From positions 1 to 38,535 of the forward strand of contig HF985648.1 in the NCBI GenBank assembly GCA_000431155.1: a stretch of DNA of 38,535 nucleotides, in the 5' to 3' direction. The notes under the pieces are model-generated. The model made no database searches. It was not told the origin of the DNA and saw only the letters and a list, made by a program, of their open reading frames with translations. The position numbers and the translations under genes are program-made. The number at the start of each line of letters is the position of its first letter. The stretch's first letter is position 1. Positions 22,679 to 30,600 of this stretch are shown in pieces. Source of the stretch: Bacteroides sp. CAG:927. GTDB taxonomy: Bacteria; Bacteroidota; Bacteroidia; Bacteroidales; Muribaculaceae.

Positions 22679-23467
22679 TTACCAAGGATTTGTGATGCGT
22701 TTCTTGCGTGCTTGAGCCTCTTTTTTCTTTTGCATCTCAACGCGCTTACGTGTTGCAGCTTCTTCATTTTCCATCGCTTTCAGAATTTGCTGTGCATTAG
22801 CATCACTGATGCCGGATTGCTCCTGAGGTTGCTGCTGGGGTTTATTCTTATCCTGTTGTTGGTTTTGATCTTGTTGATCCTTGTTCTGTTGATCCTTGTT
22901 TTGGTCTTGATTTTTATTCTGATTTTGCTGATCTTGATTCTTGTCTTGATTTTTGTCCTGGTTTTTATCTTGGTTTTGTTGCTGCTCTTTTAGCTTAAGT
23001 TGAGCAAGACGCAAGTTTTGTCGGGTAAGATCATTATCAGGATTTCTTCGCAAAGCATTTTTATACATGTCAATACTTTGCTGATAATTCTGCTGATTGA
23101 AAGCCATATTACCAAGATTGTAATAGCTCCGCTCAACAATTGTTTTGTCAACTGCCGACTGGGTAAGATGCTGAAACATTGCCGATGCTTCAGTCATCGG
23201 ATTGTTGCCCGCATTAGGATCTGCAGACCCGGCCTGACGAAGAAGAGAAGAAGCAAGATTAAAAGTTGCAGTTTCGGAAGTTGGGGCTACTTCAAGAGCC
23301 TTACGGTACATAACTTCTGCCTCAGAAAATCTTTTTTCGCGGTACAACACATTACCCTCATGGATATAGTTGCGCTCCTGCTTTATTGTTTCGCGTGGTT
23401 GCGCCGAAATCATTGCAGGAAACATCATGAAGCAGACAATAATATATATATGCGTAGATAACTTCAT
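22679..23467 (-). CDS. batC: BatC, TPR protein with Q/N/D/K-rich tract
   Basis: A signal peptide (MKLSTHIYIIVCFMMFPAMISAQ) leads into TPR-like helices (about residues 30-155: GNVLYREKRFSEAEVMYRKALEV, YYNLGNMAFNQQNYQQSIDMY). Residues about 162-216 are a low-complexity tract of Gln, Asn, Asp and Lys in which NQDK units recur. The C-terminal about 45 residues are charged and helical and end with RKKRITNPW, a typical BatC ending. The ATG at 23467 shares one base with the batB stop (TAATG), indicating translational coupling. The protein is predicted periplasmic, with TPRs to hold partners such as the vWA domains of BatA and BatB. The repetitive tract is open to length change by slippage or recombination. 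Confidence 0.92.
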   Translation of the reverse strand: MKLSTHIYIIVCFMMFPAMISAQPRETIKQERNYIHEGNVLYREKRFSEAEVMYRKALEVAPTSETATFNLASSLLRQAGSADPNAGNNPMTEASAMFQHLTQSAVDKTIVERSYYNLGNMAFNQQNYQQSIDMYKNALRRNPDNDLTRQNLRLAQLKLKEQQQNQDKNQDKNQDKNQDQQNQNKNQDQNKDQQNKDQQDQNQQQDKNKPQQQPQEQSGISDANAQQILKAMENEEAATRKRVEMQKKKEAQARKKRITNPW

Positions 23468-24525
23468 TATTTGCTTGTTTTAGAGAAGAATGTGAATTTT
23501 TTAAGCCATTCGATTTTGCTGTAAGGAAGCATTATGTCTATCAGAATCAATATCAATGCTATCGTTATGGCTATAGGGAACAACTCACTTGCCGGATTCG
23601 GAGCTGTGAATCGTTTGTATTCTGTGGTTGAGAGTTTTTTAAGCTGGTCGTTGAGCTCAGAAGCAGCTGAAGAGGCGGCGCCGGAAATATATATGCCGTT
23701 ACCGGCTTGGGCAATAGCCTTGGCATCTTCAACATTCAGTTTGGTTATTACCTGATTACCCTGTGCATCAAACATATATTCGTTACTTTTACCGACAACG
23801 GGGATTGGTGCACCTGATGCAGTGCCAAGACCGATAACATCCACCTGAATACCTGCTTCAGCTGCTTTTTTAGCTGCTTCCACAGCATTATCTTCAAAGT
23901 TCTCACCATCTGTTAGCAGCACAATAGCTTTTTGAAAGTCGCTTTCGGGAGTAAATGAATTCACGGCCATGTCAATAGCGGTGCCTATTGCGGTGCCTTG
24001 TGTCGGCACCATATCGGTGCTGAGATCATTGACAAACATTCTGGCTGATATATAATCAGATGTAATGGGAAGTTGGGTATAGGAGTCTCCGGCAAATACT
24101 ATAAGCCCGACTTTATCATTGCTCATGTTCCCAATCATTTTTTCAAGCAGGAACTTGGCACGCTGCAATCTGCTTACGCCATTTGGGTCATCGGTTGATG
24201 AGGCCAGCATTGAGTTGGATACATCACAGCATATCATGACTTCAATACCGCTCACATTTTCTTCATCGCCACCTTCGCCCTCGGACAACGGCATATAGGG
24301 GCGTGCATAAGCCAAAATTATAAGAGCAAGAGCTGTAAGCTCTACAATAATTTTTATACCACCCATATATCGTGAAGCGTCAGGCATTAAGCGACTTATG
24401 ACATTGAGCTTCCCGAACGTACGAAGCTTGCGTTTGCGGGCCATTCTTGCCCACAAATATAATGCTGCTATAATCGGTATAAGAAGTAGCAGATACAAGC
24501 CATTGGGATTAGCAAAACTTATCAT
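23467..24525 (-). CDS. batB: BatB, membrane-anchored von Willebrand factor A protein
   Basis: Two N-terminal membrane helices (about residues 9-26 and 57-75) precede a vWA domain. Its metal-binding MIDAS site is complete: Asp101-x-Ser103-x-Ser105 in CDVSNSM, Thr178 in TQGTAIG, and Asp206 in LLTDGE. A C-terminal helix (LFPIAITIALILILIDIMLPY, about 315-335) makes a third membrane segment. vWA domains bind ligands through the metal, and in MoxR systems they are thought to work with the AAA+ chaperone. The gene follows batA by 19 bases and overlaps the batC start by one base. BatA and BatB are paralogues; the acidic insertion GEGGDEEN before the vWA domain marks this one. Confidence 0.95.
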   Translation of the reverse strand: MISFANPNGLYLLLLIPIIAALYLWARMARKRKLRTFGKLNVISRLMPDASRYMGGIKIIVELTALALIILAYARPYMPLSEGEGGDEENVSGIEVMICCDVSNSMLASSTDDPNGVSRLQRAKFLLEKMIGNMSNDKVGLIVFAGDSYTQLPITSDYISARMFVNDLSTDMVPTQGTAIGTAIDMAVNSFTPESDFQKAIVLLTDGENFEDNAVEAAKKAAEAGIQVDVIGLGTASGAPIPVVGKSNEYMFDAQGNQVITKLNVEDAKAIAQAGNGIYISGAASSAASELNDQLKKLSTTEYKRFTAPNPASELFPIAITIALILILIDIMLPYSKIEWLKKFTFFSKTSK

Positions 24526-24544
24526 GAACTAAAAGTTTTTCAAA

Positions 24545-25531
24545 TTAGGGAATTGGACGTAACCATAAATGCCGGATTATAAGCTCTACTGCAAGCAAGC
24601 AAATGGCAAGTAATGCCCATGGAAGATAGTTGTCTTCAGTATGCGAGAAATTGCGCACATCAATTTGGGTTTTCTCCAGTTGGTCAATCTCATCAAATAT
24701 ATGCTGAAGCACTCGTTTATCCGTAGCTCGGAAATATTTTCCTCCGGTTGTTTTAGCTATTGTCTGTAACGTGACCTCATCAATTACCACAGGCATATTC
24801 ATGTATTCTATACGCCCAAAAGCATTCTCATAAGGATAGGGGGCCATACCGTTTCGGCCAATACCTATGGTATAAACCTTGATGCCGTATTTTTTTGCAA
24901 TTTCGGCAGCGGTGATGGGCGCTACATTGCCAGTATTGTTAGAGCCGTCAGTCAGAAGGATAATGCTCTTTGACTTGGCTTTACCCTCTTTTATGCGGTT
25001 GATTGAGGTCGCAAGACCGTCACCTATTGCTGTGTTGTCCTGAAGCATGCCCATTTTTACATCATTGATGTAATTGGCAAGCATTGCACGGTCGTTGGTA
25101 AGCGGAACGGCAGTAAAGCTTTCTCCGGCAAATATCACAAGTCCCATGTTGTCGCTCTCGCGTCCGTTGACAAACTGCGAAGCAACCGATTTTGCAGCCT
25201 CAAACCTGTCGGGCTTGAAATCTCTGGCAAGCATACTTGTGGATATATCCAATGCAATAACTATATCAGTGCCCTCAGTAGTGGAAGTGCTCCACTTATC
25301 TCTGGTTTGAAGACGCGCAAGTATAACTATCAGAGTGGCTATCAATGCAAGACGAAACGCAAACATGCCATGCAAAACATAAACCTTATAGCTTGTCGGG
25401 AGCGACGATAATGCATTAAGCGTTGACACAGACATTGAGGCATGCTGTCGCTTCTGTTTCCATATATACCACGCTATGCATGGTATAAGCAAAAGCAGCA
25501 ACCACAATATTGATGGATTGGCAAACATCAT
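24545..25531 (-). CDS. batA: BatA, membrane-anchored von Willebrand factor A protein
   Basis: The architecture is like BatB. An N-terminal membrane helix (SILWLLLLLIPCIAWYIW) and a second at about 57-73 precede a vWA domain with intact MIDAS: Asp95-x-Ser97-x-Ser99 in LDISTSM, Thr167 in QDNTAIGDG, and Asp195 in LLTDGS. A last helix (LPWALLAICLLAVELIIRHLW) anchors the C-terminus. It has 328 residues and looks intact. The start overlaps the upstream gene in the four bases ATGA (25528-25531), so translation is probably coupled. It is part of the membrane assembly with BatB, and MoxR is the likely cytosolic ATPase partner. Confidence 0.95.
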   Translation of the reverse strand: MMFANPSILWLLLLLIPCIAWYIWKQKRQHASMSVSTLNALSSLPTSYKVYVLHGMFAFRLALIATLIVILARLQTRDKWSTSTTEGTDIVIALDISTSMLARDFKPDRFEAAKSVASQFVNGRESDNMGLVIFAGESFTAVPLTNDRAMLANYINDVKMGMLQDNTAIGDGLATSINRIKEGKAKSKSIILLTDGSNNTGNVAPITAAEIAKKYGIKVYTIGIGRNGMAPYPYENAFGRIEYMNMPVVIDEVTLQTIAKTTGGKYFRATDKRVLQHIFDEIDQLEKTQIDVRNFSHTEDNYLPWALLAICLLAVELIIRHLWLRPIP

Positions 25532-26517
25532 GACTCTTTTGATTTAATGGATTTGGATTCCTTACTATCTTCTGTTGTTTCAGCAACCGGGGCGGGCTTG
25601 GTGTCCTCCACAAATTGCAAAGCTGATTTGTAAGCAGATGCATTATCTTCCGGCAGAGGACGGATTTTGGCGAATTTCACAAAATCAGCAATCTCAAGAA
25701 TACGCGACATGTATTTTTCCGACATCTTTGTATCGGCATTTTCGCGTAGGCTTCTGCGAATTTGAGTTGAAGTCATCTCCATGGCATTGATACCGAAACG
25801 GGCATCAAGATATGTACGCAGAATATCGGTGAGGCGAGTATAGAACTCTTTTTCCTCTCCTTTTTCGCATAAATGCTCGTCATGAAGAGTTTGGAGCTGT
25901 TGCATGGCAAGCTGATAGGGCGGCACAGGTTTTTTGACCGGCATGAGAGGCAACTTGCCTTTGCGTAGCCATTTGAAATACACAAACCCCGCACCACCTA
26001 TTATGACAAGTGCCAGCAATATCCAGATACCGTAGTCCGATAACCAATCAGGGAGATAATCCAAGAAATGACGCTTGATATCCACCACATCAGCATAATC
26101 ATGAACGGTAATCATTGAATCTACAGCTACAGGAAGCACCTTAAGAACCGGACGGTTTGATGCGATTGTTTCTCCCCCGTCAATAAAATATATAGGAGGA
26201 AGAGTGTACATGCCGCTGTCAAAAGACTGTACTATTACATCTTGTAGCAATTCCTTACGGTTATTGCCAAGATCCTTGTATGTAGGCTCTGAAATACCTA
26301 TAATTTCCACATCGCGCCATGCGGTGTCAACTACCTGCACATTACAGCTGTCAGGCAAGTTGCCGACTACCGACACATGCAGCAAGGTCTGTTTGCCCAT
26401 AAGCAAATAAGCGGAATCAAGTGATGCTTTTATCACAGTATTCGCGCCGTTTGCACATAGACCTGCAAACAAAGCCACAGCCAGAAGCAAAGTATGCAAT
26501 CTAAATTTTATGATCAT
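25528..26517 (-). CDS. Bat-operon membrane protein of unknown function (BatD-like/DUF4381-like)
   Basis: An N-terminal signal peptide (LLLAVALFAGLCANG) is followed by a periplasmic beta-rich domain of about 130 residues (VIKASLDSAYLLMGKQTLLHVSVVG ... GMYTLPPIYFID) similar in style to BatD. A membrane helix lies at about 163-183 (YGIWILLALVIIGGAGFVYF). The helical cytosolic part includes the segment EEKEFYTRLTDILRTYLDARFGINAMEMTS, which recalls DUF4381 proteins. The tail is acidic and rich in Ser, Lys and Glu. Proteins of this type regularly sit between DUF58 and batA in Bacteroidota Bat operons, but no function is assigned. It overlaps the DUF58 gene by four bases and batA by four bases, so it is a tightly coupled member of the operon. 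Confidence 0.85.
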   Translation of the reverse strand: MIIKFRLHTLLLAVALFAGLCANGANTVIKASLDSAYLLMGKQTLLHVSVVGNLPDSCNVQVVDTAWRDVEIIGISEPTYKDLGNNRKELLQDVIVQSFDSGMYTLPPIYFIDGGETIASNRPVLKVLPVAVDSMITVHDYADVVDIKRHFLDYLPDWLSDYGIWILLALVIIGGAGFVYFKWLRKGKLPLMPVKKPVPPYQLAMQQLQTLHDEHLCEKGEEKEFYTRLTDILRTYLDARFGINAMEMTSTQIRRSLRENADTKMSEKYMSRILEIADFVKFAKIRPLPEDNASAYKSALQFVEDTKPAPVAETTEDSKESKSIKSKES

Positions 26518-27389
26518 CTTACTCCTCGGTTTTTAAACAATGCCATTAATGCTTTTACATAATCTTCATCAGTAGCCACAGATACGTAATCCACTCCGGC
26601 ATGGCGCATGGAATCTACCATATTTTGTTGACGGTTGTACCACCATTTGCCATAAGCCTGACGCACTTTTGAAGACGAAGTGTTAACCCATTTTTCAAAT
26701 CCGGATTCAAGATCCTGCATTTTCATTAGACCTACATCAGGCATATTGCTGTCACGCTTATCATAAACCTGAATACCGATTACATCATGTTTGCTTGAAG
26801 CAATTGTGAGTGCCTTTTCGTAAGAATGATTGTCAATAAAATCCGAAATCAAAAATGTGGTACACCGCTTTTTCAATGCATCTGTAAAATATTGGAGTGC
26901 AAAAGCTATGTCTGTACCGTTGTTTTCAGGTTTGAAATCCAGAAGTTGGCTAATTATGAAGAGAATATGTTTTCTGCCTTTCTTGGGTGGTATGAACTTC
27001 TCAATCTTGTCAGTAAAGAAAATCACACCAATCTTATCATTGTTCTGGATGGCGGAGAAAGCAATCGTAGCGGCAATTTCAGCCATGATTTCGCGTTTCT
27101 CATCTCCCACGGCACCAAACGAACCGCTATGCGAAGCATCAACGAGAAGCATCACCGTAAGTTCACGTTCTTCCTCATACACCTTAACATAAGGATGATT
27201 GTGTCTTGCAGTAACATTCCAGTCAATATCGCGCACATCGTCGCCATACTGATACTCACGGACCTCAGCAAATGTCATGCCTCGTCCCTTGAAGGCAGTA
27301 TGGTATTCGCCTGCGAAAATGTTTTGCGACAATCCGCGGGTTTTGATTTCTATTTTTCTAACTTTTTTAAGAAGTTCGTTAGCTTCCAT
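26514..27389 (-). CDS. DUF58 domain protein (BatX-like)
   Basis: The 291-residue protein has the DUF58 hallmark GDDVRDIDWNVTAR (49-62) followed by YVKVYEEERELTVMLLVDASHSG. The latter contains a vWA-like metal motif, Asp84-x-Ser86-x-Ser88. There is no membrane segment, unlike many DUF58 proteins of other phyla, so it is probably cytosolic. In MoxR operons a DUF58 protein almost always follows the ATPase and is thought to be its adaptor. Here it starts one base after the moxR stop and overlaps the next gene by four bases. No residue of the DUF58 signature is missing. Confidence 0.93.
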   Translation of the reverse strand: MEANELLKKVRKIEIKTRGLSQNIFAGEYHTAFKGRGMTFAEVREYQYGDDVRDIDWNVTARHNHPYVKVYEEERELTVMLLVDASHSGSFGAVGDEKREIMAEIAATIAFSAIQNNDKIGVIFFTDKIEKFIPPKKGRKHILFIISQLLDFKPENNGTDIAFALQYFTDALKKRCTTFLISDFIDNHSYEKALTIASSKHDVIGIQVYDKRDSNMPDVGLMKMQDLESGFEKWVNTSSSKVRQAYGKWWYNRQQNMVDSMRHAGVDYVSVATDEDYVKALMALFKNRGVR

Positions 27390-27390
27390 A

Positions 27391-28386
27391 TCAGGGCACT
27401 TCTACCTTATCAAGAATATCAGTGATTATTTCGTCTGCGGTAATGTTATTGGCCTCAGCCTCGTAAGAGAGTCCAATTCTGTGGCGCAATACATCATGAC
27501 ATACGGCACGTACATCTTCGGGAATTACATAACCACGCTGACGCAGGAATGCATAAGCTCTTGCGGCACGTGCCATGCCAATGGATGCACGAGGAGATGC
27601 ACCGAACGATATTATGCCCTCAAGGTCTTTCAGACCATATTGTTCGGGATAACGTGTGGCAAATACAATATCTACGATATATCGTTCAATTTTTTCATCA
27701 AGATATATCTGCTCGACGACTTTTTGTGCATCCAGAATTTCCTCGGGACGCACGAGAGCCTTTACATCATGTTTAACCGGAGATATATTCTGCCGTATGA
27801 TGAGCTTTTCCTCTTCTTTGTTGGGATATCCTATCACTACCTTAAGGAGGAAACGGTCAACTTGTGCCTCGGGGAGGGGATAGGTGCCTTCCTGCTCTAT
27901 GGGGTTTTGAGTAGCCATGACAAGGAAAGGTTCATCAAGTTTGAAAGTGGTTTCACCTATAGTTACCTGACGCTCCTGCATCGCTTCAAGAAGGGCGCTC
28001 TGCACTTTAGCCGGGGCGCGGTTAATCTCATCGGCAAGAACGAAGTTGGCAAAAATCGGGCCACGCTTTATTTGAAATTGCTCTTTCTGCACACTATACA
28101 CCATGGTTCCCAATACATCGGCAGGAAGTAAATCCGGAGTAAATTGGATACGGCTGTATTTGGCATCAATAACCTGAGCAAGAGTCTTGATAGCAAGAGT
28201 CTTAGCAAGACCGGGCACACCTTCAAGCAGTACATGGCCATTTGCAAGCAATGCTATAAGCAATGAATCCACCAGATGTTTTTGCCCTACAATGGTTTGA
28301 TCCATGCCTTTTGTAATCAAACTCACAAATCCGCTTTTTGATGCAACCAAATCATTGAGCTCGCGGATATTCACGTTGTCACTCAT
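27391..28386 (-). CDS. MoxR-family AAA+ ATPase, first gene of the Bat operon
   Basis: MoxR ATPases are AAA+ chaperones that act with vWA-domain partners to mature or remodel envelope and metalloprotein complexes. Walker A is GVPGLAKT (56-63) and Walker B is FVLADE (115-120), followed by the sensor-like segment QERQVT and the family motif VMATQNPIEQEGTYPLPEAQVDRF. Length 331 is typical. It is the promoter-proximal gene of moxR-DUF58-orf-batA-batB-batC-batD-batE, all on one strand with gaps of 42 bases or less. A -7 element lies about 95 bases upstream (28481-28488), leaving an AT-rich leader with a small hairpin (28450-28468). Confidence 0.96.
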   Translation of the reverse strand: MSDNVNIRELNDLVASKSGFVSLITKGMDQTIVGQKHLVDSLLIALLANGHVLLEGVPGLAKTLAIKTLAQVIDAKYSRIQFTPDLLPADVLGTMVYSVQKEQFQIKRGPIFANFVLADEINRAPAKVQSALLEAMQERQVTIGETTFKLDEPFLVMATQNPIEQEGTYPLPEAQVDRFLLKVVIGYPNKEEEKLIIRQNISPVKHDVKALVRPEEILDAQKVVEQIYLDEKIERYIVDIVFATRYPEQYGLKDLEGIISFGASPRASIGMARAARAYAFLRQRGYVIPEDVRAVCHDVLRHRIGLSYEAEANNITADEIITDILDKVEVP

Positions 28387-28480
28387 AATGCGTTATATAT
28401 TGTTGTTATTTTTTTTAGTAATGTAATCAGCATATTTATAATCAATAGCATGCAATAAGCTCTTGCATCCTTTTAGGACA

Positions 28481-28488
28481 CAAAATTA
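28481..28488 (-). promoter_or_regulatory. Putative -7 element of the Bat operon
   Basis: On the - strand this reads TAATTTTG, an exact TAnnTTTG match, about 95 bases upstream of the moxR ATG. A -33 TTTG is not found at the ideal distance (a partial TTTC lies closer). The leader would contain ATGCAA/TTGCAT arms (28450-28455, 28463-28468) able to form a short stem. Confidence 0.5.
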
Positions 28489-28575
28489 TAATATTATAAC
28501 AACCGAAATGTGAATAAGGATGTTAATTTTAGCTATATATACTTTATCAAGTTAAATGATTAACCTTTTTTATGC

Positions 28576-29355
28576 CTACTCTCCAACTATGGGCGTGTTC
28601 ACATAGCACATAACATAGACATAAAGCACAACAGCTCCAATTATAAGGCCGGTGAGAATTCCGATAAGGAATCCCAATCCAAAAGAAGAGCCTTTTTTAT
28701 TGCTTTGAGTATGCTGCACATACTCTTCTTCATCTTCAGGTATATAAGCTGAATATTTATCATCTTCCGTTTCTTCAGCCTTGATTTCAGCAGGTTCGGT
28801 AAGCTCGGGACTTTCTACGGCGACTGTTGATTCAGTCATGACCGAACATTCATCATGCTCCTCCTCAGTAATTTGTTCCGGTTCCGGCGCAGTCTCGACT
28901 ATAGGTTCAACAGTGGGTTCAGGCTCATGCAGCTCCTCAGCATCTGTACTTTCCTCTTCATGAATAGGAGTAGAAATTTCCGGTTCTTCAGCAACATCAC
29001 CGGTATCTGCCGAGGATGAAACTGAAGTAATTGACGGCTCGGCATCCCGAATAAAACTCTCCGTCAAATCATCCTCACTAATTCCTTCTGCAAGTTCTGT
29101 AGGCTCAAACATCTCAAATGGCGAATTGATTTCCGCTGCTGCATCTGGATTGGGCTCAAATACAACCGGACAATCCGTTTGACGCGTCAGTGAAAATTTG
29201 CCAAGACCGGGAAGCTCAACATTTTCACCGGAACGAAGACATTCAATTACTTTATCAAAATATAGTTTGACATATTGTTGCGCATCTTCCGGAGAAATAC
29301 CACATTCCGATGCAAGCTTTTCGGCAAATTGCCGTACAGAAATCTTATTGTTCAT
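28576..29355 (-). CDS. HU-like domain protein with C-terminal membrane anchor
   Basis: Residues 1-100 form an HU/IHF-type domain of the Bacteroidota kind: ISVRQFAEKLASECGISPEDAQQYVKLYF, ENVELPGLGKFSLT, then VVFEPNPDAAAEINSPFEMFEPTEL, a pattern seen in HU-domain proteins of this phylum. A linker of about 120 residues is highly acidic (rich in Glu, Thr, Ser and Pro) and looks disordered. Residues about 226-251 (GLGFLIGILTGLIIGAVVLYVYVM) are a single membrane helix close to the C-terminus, and no signal peptide is present, so the protein is probably tail-anchored with the HU domain in the cytosol. This could tether DNA to the inner membrane, which is inference; DNA binding by such domains is not assured. 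Its start overlaps the small HU-like gene in ATGA (29352-29355). Confidence 0.87.
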   Translation of the reverse strand: MNNKISVRQFAEKLASECGISPEDAQQYVKLYFDKVIECLRSGENVELPGLGKFSLTRQTDCPVVFEPNPDAAAEINSPFEMFEPTELAEGISEDDLTESFIRDAEPSITSVSSSADTGDVAEEPEISTPIHEEESTDAEELHEPEPTVEPIVETAPEPEQITEEEHDECSVMTESTVAVESPELTEPAEIKAEETEDDKYSAYIPEDEEEYVQHTQSNKKGSSFGLGFLIGILTGLIIGAVVLYVYVMCYVNTPIVGE

Positions 29356-29624
29356 GACACAAAATGTTTACGCAACATTACACTTGGACGCCACTTTAAT
29401 TCTATTGATGGTGGCAAAAGAAACGACTTGCCGTCTGCGTCCTTTACTATGCGTTCATCAGATTTAATGGGAGTAAATGTTCCGAAGCCGGGAATGGCTA
29501 CCGACTCAAGATTACTACAGTAATTAAGGAGTGTAGCAATCATTGTTGCCTCAATTTGCTTGCCCGCATTCTGGTCGAGCCCCATGGCCGCAGCCACGCT
29601 TGTTGATATGCTTTTGTGTGTCAT
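29352..29624 (-). CDS. Small HU-like DNA-binding protein
   Basis: The 90-residue protein has the HU fold pattern: two N-terminal helices (THKSISTSVAAAMGLDQNAGKQIEATMIATLLNYC) followed by the beta-turn ESVAIPGFGTFTPIK, equivalent to the VxIPGFGxF segment of HU. The beta-arm is shortened or altered (IVKDADGKSFLLPPSIELKWRP) and ends VMLRKHFVS. It lacks the long basic arm of true HU, so DNA binding may differ. The stop overlaps the start of the membrane-anchored HU-like gene by four bases, which suggests that the two are made together and may pair as a heterodimer, as HU and IHF subunits do. The glycosyltransferase stop lies three bases upstream. Confidence 0.88.
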   Translation of the reverse strand: MTHKSISTSVAAAMGLDQNAGKQIEATMIATLLNYCSNLESVAIPGFGTFTPIKSDERIVKDADGKSFLLPPSIELKWRPSVMLRKHFVS

Positions 29625-29627
29625 GTA

Positions 29628-30581
29628 TCAATCAATCAGATATTCGCTTATATAATAGCGCGGACGGTGCTTGACCTCCACAAAAATCTTTCCAATATAT
29701 TCACCTACTACGCCAAGCGCTATCAGGATAATACTGCCGAGAAACCAAACCGATAGCATTAACGATGTCCAGCCCGGAATGGCAGCATGTCCGAAATATG
29801 AGATGAAGACATATATGCTCATAGCCACATCAAGTATCAGCAATAAAACGCCAAGTGCCAGAATCATTCTGATAGGACGCGAAGAAAAAGATGTGATACC
29901 ATCTATAGAAAAGCTCAACATCTTTTTTAAGGGGTATTTGCTTTCTCCGGCCACACGTTCGTGTCTGTCATATGTCACTATAGCGGTGCTCAATCCTATT
30001 TGAGGGATTATGCCTCGCAGAAACAAGTTGCTTTCGCCATACTCGCTCAGGGCATCAAGTGCTCTGTTGCTCATGAGCCTGTAGTCTGCATGATCATATA
30101 TCGTGTCAAGCCCCATTTTTTTCTGAAGGGAATAAAAGGCTCGGGCTGTTGTGCGTTTGAACCAGCTGTCCGTGGCGCGACTCGCTCTGACACCATACAC
30201 TATTTCATATCCTTGCAGATATTTTTTTATCATCTCAGGTATGGCATTAATGTCATCCTGCAAATCGGCATCAATAGAGATGGCGGCATCGCAATGACCA
30301 CGCACGGCCATTAATCCGGCAAGCAAAGCATACTGATGGCCGCGATTGTGAGCGAGAGAAACCCCTTTAACGCGCTTGTTCTCACTATGGAGCTGTTGTA
30401 TTACCTGCCATGTGCGATCAGTGCTTCCGTCATTGCAGCAAAGCAAATAACTGTCGCGCGATATAAGTCCGTTTTCGCACATCCCATCAATAACCCCGAA
30501 GAGCTGCTTCACAGTTATTGGTAAAGCAGCTTCTTCGTTGAAGCATGGTATAACTACTGCTATGATGGGGCGCGATGTCAT
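29628..30581 (-). CDS. Family 2 glycosyltransferase, GtrB/DPM1-like, with two membrane helices
   Basis: The N-terminus IIAVVIPCFNEEAALP is a GT-A fold start; the nucleotide-sugar site is CNDGSTDRTW (around 49-58), and the DxD-type motif is SIDADLQDD (102-110). Conserved acceptor-side residues include DHADYRLMSNRA. Two helices near the C-terminus (about 237-262 and 273-296) anchor it in the membrane. Proteins of this form usually transfer a sugar (often glucose, mannose or a similar hexose) to undecaprenyl phosphate, for modification of envelope glycans or for protein glycosylation. It starts 19 bases after proS and precedes the HU-like genes by three bases, so it is embedded in an unusual operon. 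The sugar cannot be told from sequence. Confidence 0.92.
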   Translation of the reverse strand: MTSRPIIAVVIPCFNEEAALPITVKQLFGVIDGMCENGLISRDSYLLCCNDGSTDRTWQVIQQLHSENKRVKGVSLAHNRGHQYALLAGLMAVRGHCDAAISIDADLQDDINAIPEMIKKYLQGYEIVYGVRASRATDSWFKRTTARAFYSLQKKMGLDTIYDHADYRLMSNRALDALSEYGESNLFLRGIIPQIGLSTAIVTYDRHERVAGESKYPLKKMLSFSIDGITSFSSRPIRMILALGVLLLILDVAMSIYVFISYFGHAAIPGWTSLMLSVWFLGSIILIALGVVGEYIGKIFVEVKHRPRYYISEYLID

Positions 30582-30600
30582 AATATGTGCAGAATACTGA

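Noticed and set aside
22820..22990. Possible CRISPR-like repeat array
   Set aside because: The short repeats are in-frame codons of the BatC low-complexity tract with no spacers or uniform repeat.
22712..22993. A 93-residue, extremely hydrophobic frame on the + strand inside batC
   Set aside because: It is the antisense reading of the Q/N/D/K codons, which gives Leu, Ile, Phe and Val; no promoter or conserved motif supports a membrane peptide or toxin.
28551..28571. GTTAA/TTAAC stem followed by six T residues, terminator-like on the + strand
   Set aside because: No + strand transcript ends here, the stem is only 5 A/T-rich pairs, and on the - strand no T-run follows.
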